In this document: piece by piece, positions 37,361 to 50,200 of the stretch
Position numbering within the stretch: position 1 is the first letter of the stretch
Layout of the letters: every line of letters starts with the position of its first letter
From: Alnus glutinosa
Lineage: Eukaryota; Streptophyta; Magnoliopsida; Fagales; Betulaceae
Reading direction: 5' to 3'
DNA length: 64,000 bases
Assembly (NCBI RefSeq): GCF_958979055.1
Contig: NC_084886.1
Span: 6,462,154-6,526,153 of the forward strand
The notes under the pieces: generated by a model
Told to the model about the DNA's origin: nothing
The model's input: the letters and a program-made list of their open reading frames with translations, nothing else
Database searches by the model: none
Position numbers and translations under genes: made by a program

Positions 37361-40300
37361 TTAGAAGCCACCTCCGTATCTGTCCCGTGCCTCAGCTGCC
37401 CTCTCCTCTTTCAACTTCTCCACAATTTTGAGTATGTCGGGGTTGAAGAAGCGGTCACGAACATACTTCCTCTCCTCAGCTTGAATCTCTTTGATAGCAC
37501 TAGGATATGGGTTAGGAGGAGGTTTCTTCCCTTGAAGACGTGCAATCTGCTTCATTCGTTTATATGCCGCCTTCTTTGTTTTTTTCTCTGCCCGATATTC
37601 CATCTAGACACCAACAAATAACAGCAGTTATTTTTTGGGGGAAGGGGAGACAGCATATGTTACGGGAAAGAGCTAAATCCAAGAATCTACAATACATACA
37701 TCAGCTACAGCCATTGCTTCTTCCTCACTAACACCCTGCTCCTTCAGGTCAAGCACCCGCAAACCAAAAACACGAGCAGAAGGGGGCTCAAAACCACAGA
37801 TCCTGTAGAAACATGAAGCTTAAGTGAATTGTCACGCATTTGAATCCAGAAAACAAATTTCATGCTGCTAAACAGGTCATGATAAGACCCTAAACCTCGA
37901 GTAAATTGTACTATTGAAAAGTCCATGACCAAAACTATGGGTTTTATGCATATTTCTTTGGTAGTCAGAAATTTAATATTGGATATAGGCCCAGTAATAA
38001 TTAAGATTCATTCTGAAAATGTAGCAAATGTTAGAATTCAAAGAAGATGGAGGGGAATTGAAATCAAATATGAAAGAAAAACACCACAAAAATACTAAAA
38101 AGAAGTAAACACAAGCAATGTGACTTGCAGCTCAAAAAAAATTTATTCCAAAGCGATCAATGCCCCAGGAAGCAAATAAAGGAAAACTCGAGCATCAACC
38201 AAAAGAATAAGCAAAACCAATTTAACCTTTTGACCCAAATATGGCAAGTACCTCAGTATTTACATTACATTTACTTTCTAAATGACTTATAGTGTTGTTT
38301 GTTTCTAGGGAATGGGAGGTGGATATTGTTTGTTTTCAGGAAACAAAGCTTGAAGTCACGTATTGTAGTGTTGTGCAAAGCTTGTGGGGGTGTCATCATG
38401 TGGACTTGTGTTGCTTGGATTCCAAAGGGGCTTCAAGTGGTATTTTGATATGTAGGACGAAAGGGTGGTGGAGAAGATAAACGAGTGTGTGGGGGAATTC
38501 ATATTGGCTGTAACCTTCAAATTTTTTGAAGATCATTCCACCTAGGCTTTTGCGGGTGTCTATGACCCTAATTATGATAGGGATAGAATGCTTCTTTGGG
38601 ATGAGTTGGCTGGTTTTCTTAGTTGGTGAAACTTGCCTTGGTGTGTTGGGGGCAATTTTAATGTTACCTATTTCCCTAGTGAAAGGTCGGGAAAGGCTTG
38701 TTTATGCCCTGCTATGATGGAGTTCTCTAACTTCATTTTTTATTAGAGCCTGATGGACCTACCTCTTGTTGGCAGTACTTTTACTTGGTCAAATAACCGG
38801 GACCATCCCGCTTGGTCTATAATTGATAGATTCTTTGTTTCTTCGGAGTGGAAAGCCCAGTTTCCTAGTGTATCCCAGAGGAGGCTCCCTAGACTTTGTT
38901 CAGATCAAATATTCCAATCATCCTTGACTGCGGAGACGCTCCGCGGGGCGGGGCGGGGGCGGTGGGGGGGGGGGGGGCGGGGGGTAGGTCTTTCAAATTT
39001 GAAAACATAATGCTAAAGTCTGAAGCTTTTGTAGACAAGGTGAAACAATAGTCGTTTCCAAAGCTCATTGAGCTTCGTTTTAGCTAGCAAGCTCAAGGCT
39101 TTGAAAATTTATTTAAAGAGATGGAACAAGGAGGTGTTTGGCAATGTAGAAAGGAAGAGAAAGATCCTTCTAGAGGAGTTACGTGTTTTAGATGTCTTTG
39201 AAGAAGAGAGTGCCTTAGGCGTTGAAGAGAAAATGAAGAAGGTAGAAGTTGTTAGCGAGTTAGAAAGATCTACACTCATGGAGGAGGTGAGTTGGAGGCA
39301 AAAATCTAGGGTATTGTGGTTAAGGGAGGGTGATAATTGTACTAAATTCTTTCACATAATGGTTAACTCTAACAGAAGGAATAACTCCATTAACTCCTTA
39401 TTGATTGGCGGCACCATTTCTACTAACCGGATAGAGATTACGGCACATTGTCTAGTTTTATCAAAAATTATACACCGAACAGTTTAGTTGGAGGCTATTG
39501 GTGGATGACCTTTCGTTTGATTCCATTGAGGTGATCGAGGCTAGTTTGTTGGAGAGAGATTTTGAGGAAGAATAGTTGAGGAAGGTAGTGAAAGCTATAA
39601 ATGGTGACAAGATGCCGGGCCCTGATGGTTTCTCTATAGCATTCTTCCAAAACTTGCCAGGATGTTTTAAAAGAGGATGTCCTGAAGGTTTTTCGTGACT
39701 TTCATGCTAGTGGTAAGTTTGAGAGGAGCCTTAATGCTTCGTTTTTCACCTCATTCTGAAGATTCCAAGGACTGTTGACTTCAAGGACTTTCGCTCGATT
39801 AGACTTGTGGGGGGGCATTTACAAAATTATTGTTAAGATTCTAGCAAATAGACTTAAGATGGTGTTGGAGATGATTATCTCTAAGTCGTAGAATGCATTC
39901 ATAAGAGGTAGGAAAATCCTAGATCTTGTTCTTATTGCCAATGAATGCCTTGATAGCAGATTAAGATATGGTGAGCAGGGTTTTAAATGCAAAATAGCTA
40001 TAGAAAAAGGTTATGATCATGTTAATTGGGAAAACTTTCTGTTGTATATGCTGAGGAGGTGTGGCTTTGGAAGGAAATGGTTTTCTTGGATAGCTCATTG
40101 CATTTCTTCGGTGCGCTTCTCGGTTTTGGTAAACAACACTCCAACGGGTTTTTTCAATAGCTCCCATGGACCAAGACAAGGGGGCCCTTTGTCCCCTTTA
40201 TTGTTTGTTTTTCTAATGGAGGCCTTGGGTAGAATGATTTATGCTGCAGTAAGTGGGAGACTATTGTCTGGTTTCTCTGTGGGTAATAATGGTGGGTTTG

Positions 40301-43300
40301 TTTTCTCACCTTCTATTTGTTGATGATACTTTGATTTTCAGTGGTGCCAATCCAAATCATCTCCGTTGCTTATTCTTTTGCTTTGAAGCTACTTCGGGCT
40401 TGAAGATTAATTTGGCCAAGTCTAAACTAGTTCTTGTGGGAAATGTTGAGCATGTGGAGAGGCTGGTTGGTATTCTAGGTTGTGGGGTTTCCTCGTTGCT
40501 GGTGAGTATCTCAGCCTACCGTTGGAGGGCCTCCTATAAGGCCAAGAATATTTGGGATAGTGTTATTGAGAAGATAGAATGTTGGTTGGCTAGTTGGAAA
40601 ATGATGTACTTGTCCAAGGGTGGTAGGGTTACCCTTATTAATAACACACTTTCCAACTTGCCCACATATTTCATGTCCCTCTTTTCTCTCCTGGCAAGTG
40701 TTCCAAACCGTATTGAGAAGTTCCAATGTGATTTCTTATGGGGTGGATTAAGTGATGAGTTCAAATATGACTTGGTTAGTTGTTCTAAGATTTGTTCACC
40801 ACTCCCTGGGGGAGGGTTGGGAATCCGAAACTTGCTATTGTTCAATCGTGCTCTCTTAGCTATGGCTTTGGGTTATGTGCTTGAGAGAGTGACGATGGAA
40901 TTTAAGTTTGGCAGCTCATGCGGTGGATGGCATTCTATTGACTTCTGGAGCGTTTGGGGTGGGGTTATAGAAGCACATTAGGAGGGGTTGGGGGTAATAT
41001 TCTTGTCACACCATATTTGAGGTGTGAGGTAACTCCAAGATTAGATTCTAGCAAGATCAGTAGTGTGAGAATGTGGCCCTTAAGGAAGCCTTTCTAGCTT
41101 TATATGGCATTGCATGCGCAAAGGATGCCTCAATTGCAGCTCACTTGGAGTTTTATGGTGGTTCCAATCAGTAGAATTTGAACTTTGCTAGAGCGGCTCA
41201 TGATTGGGAGGTGGATGTCCTTACCTCATTCTTCAGAACATTATATTTAGCTAGAGTAAGACGAAGAAGATAAGATGTGGCGGGTCCCCTCCAAAATAGG
41301 GTAGTTTAAGGTTAGATCATTCTATTGTTCCTTGGGTTGTAATGAAGGTTGCCGCTTCCCTTGGAAGAGTGTTTGGCGAACTAAGGCTCCTTTCAAGACA
41401 GCCTTTTTCGTTTGGTTAGCGTTTCAAGGTAAGATCCTTACTATGGATAACCTCAAGAAGCGACATATCATTGTGGTGGATAGATGCTACAGGTGTAAGG
41501 GGAATGGAGAGTCCATGGACCATCTTCTTCTTCATTGTGATGTGGCTTATGTCATTTGGATGGCATTTTTCAGTCGTTTTGGGTTATGCCTAGACGGATA
41601 GTCGACCTGTATGCTTGTTGGCGAACTACTGGCAATACACAGTGTTGCTGCGTGGCAGATGGTGTCTACGTTTCTTCTTTAGGGTTTATGGAGAGAAAAA
41701 AAATGACACAAGTTTTGAGGACCAGTAGAGGACATTGGAAGAGATTAAGTCTTTATTCTTCAAAACTTTGTATCTTTGGACCGTTACTTATGTTTCTCAT
41801 TTCACGATTAGTTATAGTGATTTTCTTGTTCTTTTTACTCATTCTAGCCAGGTGCTTCCTCTTGTATACTTCTTGTGTACTTAGGGTCATCTTACGCTTT
41901 TAATGATATATGTCAATTACTTGCTGGAAAAAAAAAATGACTCATCTGAGTTGAACCCATAAAAATCAAAATCAACAGTCCTATCCTGAGAAATAGTTCT
42001 CTTTAGTTCATTAAAAAAATCTCCTTCCCATCAGGTCATTATCACTCTTATACATCCAAAGCAGGTAAGAAGCATGCAAAGTTTTTTGTCAAAAATGTCA
42101 GTTGACATTGAATTCAAAAGATTTTCCATTTTTCAGAATCAAGCGACTAGTCTACTGATGTGTTCCAAGATAAGTATGTGTGCACACATGGAATAACAAA
42201 ACCCTTGAACACCCAAAGCAAAGTCATGTCAGCAACAAACAGGATCAATTTCAAGCACAGAGGTAGCCTATTCAACCTGTATTAAAATGTTACAAATATG
42301 AGGTTGCCAACGAATAGAACTACAATGCAAAACATACTCAGAATGTTTTGTTCCTTTTTCTGTTCACAAAAAAAATTTGGGCCATCAGTTTTTCTTCATG
42401 AACATACTGTTACCACCTTTAGAAAACCAAATTCATAACAAGATAGGTATGTTACAAGCACATTATAATGACTAAACAGGAAAATAGATACCAAATATTG
42501 CAAAGAGAAACTTGAGATATAGATACAAAGCAATACTTGATGGCATCTTCGGGTCTTGAGTCCGGATGTTTCTGAAAGAACTTATTTATATAAGGGTCCT
42601 CAGGAAGACTGATTCTTTTAACTTTTCCACCAGCACAAGGAAATGTTGCAGGTGGTGCACTGCACATAAGGTAGCAACATTCTCAAAGTTTTAAGATTTA
42701 TGAAAAGAGAGTTAAAAAATATGACTAATTCTTAAACAGATTCTTAATATAGGCAAAATAGGCATCAAAATCTAAATTCTGATAGTAAAATCTTTAGGTT
42801 AAGAAATATTTTTTATTTCAATATACACGTGTCTTCATATATTTTGATTTTGTGAAACCAACTTATCCCGTAAGCATTATAAGGAAATGTTCACAAAAAA
42901 ATCAGTCACATCAGCAATTACCTTTGGCATAGAGATAATAGGGTAGATAAAAACAATATTGAGGCGCTTTTAAAATGTTAAGAATTAAATGGAAACAGTT
43001 CATGGTAACGACTGACAGACAAAAGAAGAACATTGTCATCTTTTAAAATTTTCTTTTTAAGGAAAAAATTGAAACTTTTTAAAATTTTAGAGACAAAAAT
43101 AAAATGTAGGCCAAACTTTAGGGAACAAAAGTATATTTCAGCCACAAAGAAATATAGAATCAAACACCTTATCCCCCAGAACGAGGAGGAGAGGGCGGGG
43201 AAGATGTTGCAGTCACAACTTTAAACAAATGAACTTGGATCACACCACCTACCTCAAAATCAGACAGAAAATCATCTTTACACTCACATATCATGGGATA

Positions 43301-44057
43301 TATGACTGGCTTAAAGATGTTAGCAGTTATTCAGAGCTATATAGTATGATTAACAAAGGACACAGATCAATTTGGACAATAGAGAACAACGCACACATTT
43401 ATAAAAAAGAGCAGACTGCTCCTTCTCTTTTATTTTTTTTCTTTTGTCCTTTTACACACTTCCTTACAACTATTTTCTTTTCCAGTGAAATAAATTGCAA
43501 AATTTGATTGTAAACTGACAACCTTCAGAAAAACGTACTCTTCTATTATAACAGCACCAGTGAATTCTTAAGTAATCCAACGTCTAAGTCAACACAGAAA
43601 TCCCAAAACAAAAACTTGACAGCCTTCAAGAAGCAACAAATTAAGCAATCGCAGAAATGAAAACGAGAATTAAACTTGGATCAATCACATTTTAAATTAA
43701 TAATAAACCAATTGTTCAAAAAATTAAGCAACTTTATGATCCGAATCCCATGAAGCTTAGAAGCTCCTTGCTATTTCTCTACAACCCCGCCACATTTGTA
43801 TCGTAGAACAACTGAATAATATAAAAATAAAATCTGTAAAAGCACGTAAAAAAAAAAAAAAAAAAAAAACCACTCAATTCAAGCGTACGAATCCATTAGA
43901 ACGATCTGTGAACCATTTTCAGACTCAGAGAGAGAGAGTGAGAGTGAGAGAGAGAAACGAACTGCTCCATGGCTTTGAGCCAGACGGGCTCGGCCTTGGC
44001 CAAGCCCTTAACCAGCTTTCTGGTTCGAGTAAGCAAATCTCCTTTCATGAACGACAT
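37361..44057 (-). CDS. Mitochondrial small ribosomal subunit protein mS23, 4 exons
   Basis: The exons are 44,057-43,963, 42,659-42,537, 37,802-37,700 and 37,603-37,361, giving 187 residues with consistent phases. The protein matches plant mS23 of the mitochondrial ribosome small subunit: it starts [20 protein letters not shown], has APPATFP and [19 protein letters not shown] in exon 2, [20 protein letters not shown] in exon 3, and a basic C-terminal part with [20 protein letters not shown] in exon 4. The exon 1 donor is a weak CA|GTTCGT; the others are ordinary. Intron 2 (4.7 kb) holds an antisense L1. Two site II motifs upstream fit co-regulation with other mitochondrial ribosomal genes. The gene product is typical in length and looks functional. 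Confidence 0.9.
38291..41934 (+). mobile_element. 5'-truncated L1 LINE in intron 2 of mS23
   Basis: The element is flanked by AAATGACTTAT (38,280-38,290) and AAATGACTCAT (41,935-41,945), an 11-bp duplication with one change, the second right after the A tail. Parts in order are endonuclease remains (VCFQETKLE near 38,330; TFTWSNN near 38,770), reverse transcriptase (MPGPDGFS near 39,615, [11 protein letters not shown] near 40,175, [10 protein letters not shown] near 40,315) and a zf-RVT domain ([38 protein letters not shown], 41,345-41,560). The 3' end has the L1 GTATAC/TGTGTAC signature. Several stops and frameshifts break the ORF, so it is dead. It lies antisense to the host gene. Confidence 0.85.
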
Positions 44058-44193
44058 GGCTGCGTCTTTGCCTCCTTTTGCTTCGCGATCTCTGCTCTAT
44101 TCTCTTCCCACCATGAATAAGGTAAGTACTGAAGCAAGAGTACGACGTCGTGTGCATCCCTTTCGGCTGACATGGATCTTTGAGAAACCAAAA

Positions 44194-44228
44194 TGGGCTC
44201 GCGTAAATGCGCCTCAATCGAGTGGGCC
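44194..44228. promoter_or_regulatory. Two site II motifs upstream of mS23
   Basis: TGGGCT at 44,194-44,199 and TGGGCC at 44,223-44,228 lie about 140-170 bp upstream of the mS23 ATG. TGGGCC/T (site II, bound by TCP factors) is a known feature of plant promoters for mitochondrial and ribosomal protein genes. Confidence 0.5.
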
Positions 44229-44950
44229 AACACTAACGGTGTGGATTTCCCTGTAAATTCCTACTTTGCTTTTGATTTTTGGTAACTTCTCATATACGAG
44301 ACAGAATTTTCTTGTTGGGTCCCTATGAGCGAATAAACAACAGGCCCGGCAAATAAACAACATTCTCAATTAATTTAATTAAACGAGTCAAATCATTTTC
44401 AACCCTAACTCGTAAATTTCATGTTAGATTAGTGTCGGGTATAAGAGTTGTGTAAAAAATAATCAGCTCTTATGTCGTGTGTCGGATTCTAAGTCATGTA
44501 TTGGTACAAATATAAGACTACTTCCTTTTAGTAGGGAGAAAATGAATACTACTATACTAGCTACAACAAGGTTATTGTAGCATAGGCATATTGATGGCCA
44601 GGCGATTTATATTCACATTTCAAAGTTGAATAAACCTAAAGGTGACATGCAAATGGCTCTCAATTATCTGATATATGATATCTTGGAAAATAGTGGTTCC
44701 AAAGAACATGTTCAATCAAATCAAGTAACCCTGGAAACAAGCAATAATGTGCCTGAAAATGGGATAATTTCCCACTTCAACGAATATATTGTCATTCCAT
44801 ACAGAAGTAACACCAGTCAAAAGTCTCGCTGAAGGCCGTAGCATAGATGCTTGCAGTTTTGAAAGTCCTTCAATAACAAATGATCTAATTTACATATAAA
44901 TATGTATGCAAAATTGGTCAACTAAAGACACAGAATGATTAATAAGGTAG
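44229..44950. other. Intergenic DNA between mS23 and FUT1-like, no gene seen
   Basis: A 68-codon plus-strand frame (44,626-44,832) was not recognised. The right part must hold the 3' UTR of the fucosyltransferase gene. Confidence 0.5.
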
Positions 44951-47900
44951 CTATAACTCATCATGACCATCGACCAATTTTAAGCCCCAGCTCATATCCT
45001 CACAATGTCTCACATGAGGAACAAGTGCACCTGTATCAGTTCCTGTCTTTGCCTTGCAATCATAAAATGGGGGAGCATGAAAACAAGGCTCCATTGACAT
45101 GAGTCGACGACAAGCTGGATCAGGTGCCATCTGATTTTCAGGCTTGTAGAGAATCCATGGCTTCAAACCTCCAAGACCTTGAGCTACATAGCCAAACGTT
45201 GACCATGCACTTGTGACCAATACATCAGTCAAGCTGAGGAGATAAATTTCTGCCCATGCCTTCCTGTTGTGCAAATACTTCTCTGTCTGTTGAAACTCTT
45301 CATGGCTTGGCTGGTAAACCCCAACCACCTCCCCAGTCACTGTTGGATGTTCCCAGTACATGTTTCTTACATTCTCAAAGTACCCAGAACTTAAAGATGT
45401 CATCAGGACAGCTTTCAAGTTTCGCTTTCCTAGTGGGGTGACAATGGATCTCCTCCTATCTACTTCTGGCAGCACTTTCTCCTTTAGAGTACATGCTAAA
45501 ATTTGATCCATCACATATTGGAAGGGACCACTTCCCGTTTCAAAAACTCTTATTTGAATCCCAATCCTCTCATCTGCATTGGCTAAGTAGGCTTGATAGT
45601 ACCTCGTAATTAGTCCCCACACATGATTTGAAGGGTGGAAAAGATACCGACCTAAGTGGTGGAAAACAGTATCTTTCTGTGGGAATAACTTGCTGAGTTC
45701 TTGCTCAAAAGAGGGGATCAAGAAGAGAGATGGGACAAAGTAGTTATCTGTTTTCATTATCAACCAAGGGACTCGACCAAGTAGAGCTTGATCTTGATCA
45801 CAGAAAAAGAGCTTATCATGGTCATCATAGTCATGAGCTAAATAAAGATATAAATGTGATGGGAGTGTTTCTATTGAAGAATTTAAGATGTTATTCTTCA
45901 GCATGTTCCCATAAGAATGAGGAGATTTCTGATCAAAGATGTTGAATTGATCTTTGAAGGAGAAGTCAGTTGGCAATAACCAAGACTTCTCTGGAAATGG
46001 CTCACAAAAAAGATCAGCCATGTCCTTTCCTGGGTCAACAAGCAGGACCCTATTAGTGAGGAGGGCATAAAGGAATGCTGATGCCAGGGTTAGAATCCTG
46101 TTACCCAACCCACTGAAAGATATCCACACAAGATACTTACACTCTGTAGAACTAGCACTCTGGCCAGACTTGAGTTGTTCTAGTGTTGTGTTGAATGATT
46201 TGGTATAGGGTCCGCAGCGTTTGTGGAGATCTTCGTAACTCCTTAGTCTCGAAAGGAGATAAGAAGAGGGTTTGTGGAGTGGACTTTTTCGATATAAACT
46301 GGATTGGTACCTGCTTAAGCAAGATCCTTCATCAAACCCAGGAGCAAGAAGCCCACCAAGCAGTTTGTCTTTAAGCGTGTCAGTAGGTTGAGAGGAAACA
46401 TCTTCCAAACCTGCAAATTGTAAAGAAATGAAAGACGTTATGATTAGACAATACACCAGAAGTTCTGTACAGGAAGCTAACAACACGCCTTGCTTTGGTT
46501 GTACAGATTAGAAAGGTTTAGGCCAACACTTTCCAGCCTAAGCTTTGACGTTATCTTCAATACTCTCAACTCACAAATGTATCCAGTTTACCCTAAGGTA
46601 CTGACATATGGAATTGACAACTTCAGTGTTAATCTAGACATACTAAAGCCCTAAGATATCCTGTAAGACAGTATTGAGATAGCACTGGATAACTAAACTC
46701 ATGAAACCAACTTTAAGAGCGTAAGTACCAAAACAGAGTGAGATAATAATACTAAGGGCCAGAATGTGGAACTAAATTATGTGTATATATTTGACTGTAA
46801 ACATGATGATATGAATGCAGGAAACATCTTTTTTTGGATAAGTATATGAATGCAGGAAACATTAACAACTTAAAACTGGAGGTTCGAATTATATATATAT
46901 ATGAACCTGAACTAAATTGAGTAGCTTAAGTTGTACAAATACAGCAACGAGTTAATTTGATAATAATCTATACATGTAGCAACAAGATAAAACTTCAAAA
47001 TTAGTGTAGACAGAGAAGAAAACAGCAGAATCTGCATCCTAAATCTGTCAAATATTAACTTTTGAAATACTATGTTTTAGATGCCCAGCTCTTCCAAAGT
47101 CTATGAGTTGTTCTGTGAATTTCCTAAAAACAAAAAGAGAGATATCCCAGCATAGCTTTAAAATTAACTCAATACAAATAGCAGAAGCTTTTGCCTTCCT
47201 TCATACAACAGATTATTAAAAAATAAATAAATAAATAACCTTATTTTGCCCGTTTAAGCAATTGACCCCATACAGCAGCTTTGGCACCCAGCACCTATCC
47301 AGATAATGTATACTAATATTCAGTGACATTAAACAAACACAGCAAACAATACTACTCAAACTGAATAATACTAATATTCAGTGACATTAAACAACGAAAA
47401 ATCAAATTCGAACACATCTTACATATACTCGTCAAGCTATCTTGATCAAAAGCACATAGCTTTTCATCTGAAAACTAATCAAACCGAACACGTTCTATCA
47501 AGCAGCATAGAAACACGTACAATTATATTCTTCCAGTTCTTTTCCAAGTAAGCGTCTACGTACCTACAGTTTAGTGACTTATGACTGTTGAAAAATCATC
47601 AAACGGGAATGAGGAAATCATTGAAAACAACATAAAGGGTGACCAATTTTACATAAATTGAAACGCCTAAAGAAGCAAATCTCTAATTGTGCTCGAAAAC
47701 CCAATATTTCAGAACATAGTGCTTAAAGAAAAAATGATAGTAATATGAGGAAAAGAAACCAAATCTTACAGAACCATACAAACAACAGAAACATGAAAAC
47801 CAAACCTCAATAAATTGTAGTTAAACTTCTACAAAGCCAAAACCGCACAAAACACGAGATTCACCATTTAGTTCCATTTCCACAACTTTCTCAGCGGCCA

Positions 47901-48207
47901 AACAGAAAGCATATCATCAAACAACGTATTTTTTCTTACCTACACCCACTGACGTGCCGTTGTGAGCTACTCTTTCCAAAGCCCTGGCTTCAGCTAAGCC
48001 AGCGATGCGATCGGCAGGTGGGTTCCGAAGAATGAGCGTGAGGGTGACGAGAACCGGGAGTGCCACCAAAGAAGCAGCCAAGATCTTCAACAGCTTCATC
48101 GTGGTGAACCCAGATTTTGTAAGTGCGACTCGGGCGGCTCGGAGAGTTTGTGGTAGACCTGCGGGCTTCGATTGAGATGATCGCCTCCTGAACGCTTTCA
48201 GATCCAT
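44951..48207 (-). CDS. FUT1: Galactoside 2-alpha-L-fucosyltransferase (xyloglucan FUT, GT37), 2 exons
   Basis: The exons are 48,207-47,940 and 46,410-44,951, joined by a 1.5-kb GT-AG intron, and give 575 residues (Arabidopsis FUT1 is 558 as I recall). It is a Golgi type II membrane enzyme that adds alpha-1,2-fucose to galactose of xyloglucan side chains. The N-terminus has a basic cytosolic tail, then a signal anchor at about 39-62 (LLKILAASLVALPVLVTLTL). The stem has FAEAR-like 'LAEARALE' and DKLLGGLLAPGFDE. Catalytic-domain motifs are VWISFSGLGNRIL (about 183-196), LLVDPGKDMADLFCEPFP, RIGIQIRVF (371-379) and STFGYVAQGLGGLKPWIL. Close similarity over the whole length makes a FUT1-type role likely, though other GT37 members act on arabinogalactan proteins. 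A short uORF precedes the start. Confidence 0.92.
46810..46862 (-). mobile_element. Microscopic L1-tail insertion in the FUT1-like intron
   Basis: TATGAATGCAGGAAACAT (18 bp) occurs at 46,810-46,827 and again at 46,845-46,862. The 17 bases between read, on the minus strand, as CTTATCCAAAAAAAG, the end of an L1 tail. This is a LINE insertion reduced to almost nothing but its poly-A junction. Confidence 0.75.
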
Positions 48208-48215
48208 TCAAACTG

Positions 48216-48275
48216 TCATTGAAACATCACGGGTTTCACTCCCATTTCCTGAACCTTTTTTTCTTTGAGTTTCAT
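48216..48275 (-). other. 19-codon upstream ORF in the FUT1-like leader
   Basis: An ATG at 48,275 opens a frame (MKLKEKKVQEMGVKPVMFQ) that stops at 48,216, eight bases before the main ATG at 48,207. It lies between the TATA-like box and the start codon, so it should be in the mRNA. Its effect is unknown. Confidence 0.5.
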
Positions 48276-48370
48276 GGATCTGAAAGCAACGAATACTTGT
48301 GCTCGGACAGAGAGAGCTATGTTGCGAGAGGGTTTGGACTTCAGAACGCGAGGACCAATCAAATCGAAAC

Positions 48371-48380
48371 ATATTTATAG
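48371..48380 (-). promoter_or_regulatory. Probable TATA box of the FUT1-like gene
   Basis: CTATAAATAT on the minus strand, about 165 bp upstream of the ATG. Confidence 0.55.
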
Positions 48381-48675
48381 TATCAAATAATGACTGCAGT
48401 CTGCAGTTCAATTTTTTGTTCTTCTTTATTCAAAAAAAAAAATTTGTTCTTCTATTTTTTTTCATTTCTTATATCATACTTGTACAGTTGTACACATTTT
48501 TTTTTTTTTGTCAGGACAATTATTAAGTCAAATCATTGTCCCTTAAAATTCCATTATCATATTATTGCAAGATAAAATATTAAATTTTTTTTTTTATAAA
48601 GAATTTGGGTGACTGCGCAGCCTTTGGAGAGTGGCAGCGTGGTTACCCCGATCCCCTGGGGTGGCCACGCGTCAC

Positions 48676-48866
48676 CTCTAAGAGAAATGATATTTGGGGG
48701 ACGTTTTATCGTCTCCCAGCCGGCTATTTTAATTAAAAAAAATATTCTTTATCAAAAAGTGACTTCTAATGTCACATCAAAAATTATTTTTTGATAAAAA
48801 AAAATATTTTTTTTAATTAAAAGGGACGGGTGGGAAACCTTTTTACGTCCCCCGCCAATCACTCCT
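48676..48866. mobile_element. Foldback TIR element
   Basis: The left arm TTTGGGGGACGTTTTATCGTC and inner TTAATTAAAAAAAATATTC are mirrored by TATTTTTTTTAATTAA and ACGTCCCCCGCCAAT on the right. The centre pairs GTGACTTCTAATGTCAC. No coding. Confidence 0.65.
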
Positions 48867-48950
48867 CCACCTCTAGATCTAGAGGATGACTTTTGGGCCA
48901 CCCCTAAGGAATGGCCACCCCATATCTCTTACTTCTTTTAAAAAAAATAA

Positions 48951-48990
<40 letters not shown>

Positions 48991-49490
48991 TTTTAAATTA
49001 TTAAATTATTAATTACATAAAAAATAATATTTTAAAATAATGTGACGAAAATGTTAACAAAAAATGAATGAAAAATGACAGAATGACCTGTTTTAAATTC
49101 ATGAAAAAGTTAAGCATTAGATACTTACTTTCAAAAAGTGAAGGATTGAATTCAAATGCCACTCCGACTTAAAGATTCATTAAACATTTACCTTAACTAT
49201 TATTACATTAATAGAACATCTTCCAAAAGAAAAAAAAATTTAAATTCAAATATATATATATATATACCATAACTGATCGACATGTCAGGCTTGTCAGCAA
49301 CCCATGTGATGATTTTTTTTTTTTTTAAAAAAATAGAAATAAAAAATAGGTGTAAAAAATAAAAAAAATAAAAGGTTTTTCAAAAATAATTTTTAGAGTT
49401 ATAATATTGTAAGAAATTTAGTCAATTATGTATTGTTATGATCATTCTCATTAGAAATTTAGTCATTTAATTAAAGGAAAAGAGAAAATG

Positions 49491-49645
49491 GGTAATGTTA
49501 GGTACCATATTTTTATCATCTTAAAGTTGAAGTGACTTTTAAAATTATCATTAGATCAAAATTTAATAACAATCTACCATACATTCAAGAATTTTAAAAG
49601 CCATGTTAATTTGGAAGGATAAAATGATAATTGTTAACATTACTT
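49491..49645. mobile_element. Foldback MITE copy 3
   Basis: Inverted ends GGTAATGTTA and TTAACATTAC with core AAGTGACTTTTAAAATTATC and its inverse ATTTTAAAAGCCA. Same family as 22,241-22,400. Confidence 0.75.
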
Positions 49646-50200
49646 GAGAGGAAAGAGGGAGAAAATGGAGAAAGAAAAGAATAAAAAATTACTTTAATCG
49701 GCTACATTAACAATTTATATGTAAATGTTTATTGTAACAAAAATTTTATTTTGAAACATATGTTAGAAACTGAAAAGAGCTAAATATAATTATTATCAAC
49801 CTTTAAAGCAAGAGGTGCTCCTCTTCATGTTTGAGAAAAATTAAATATTTAGGATTTGTTTGGATTTGTGCTTTTTTTGAAAAATATTTAAAATTATAAA
49901 TATTGAGAGAATTTATTTTTTTAAATTATATTAGGATGGTTTATTTTTTTTAAAAAAAAGATAATAAAAACTAAATAAAATTTAAATTCTAAAAAACAAC
50001 ATTTAAAAATTTTTTATTTTAAAAAACAAAAATCACCCAAACATGCCTTTAAAATTAACCGAAGTATTAAATGGATTTTTCAATTTTGGCGTCATTTTCC
50101 ACTTGCCCTTTTCTGGTTATTAACCTACGACGCCTCTATTTCCTACTGTGGCTTAGTGGCCGACCAACTAGCAACTAGTCCGTGAGCGGTGGCGGTGAGA

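Larger units (their letters stand above)
48390..50200. other. Shared upstream region of FUT1-like and bL32m genes, with transposons
   Basis: The FUT1-like and bL32m genes face away from each other across this region. It holds an inverted-repeat element (48,676-48,866), an (AAT)n run (48,950-48,990) and a MITE (49,491-49,645). No gene was seen. The bL32m promoter must lie in the last few hundred bases. Confidence 0.6.
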
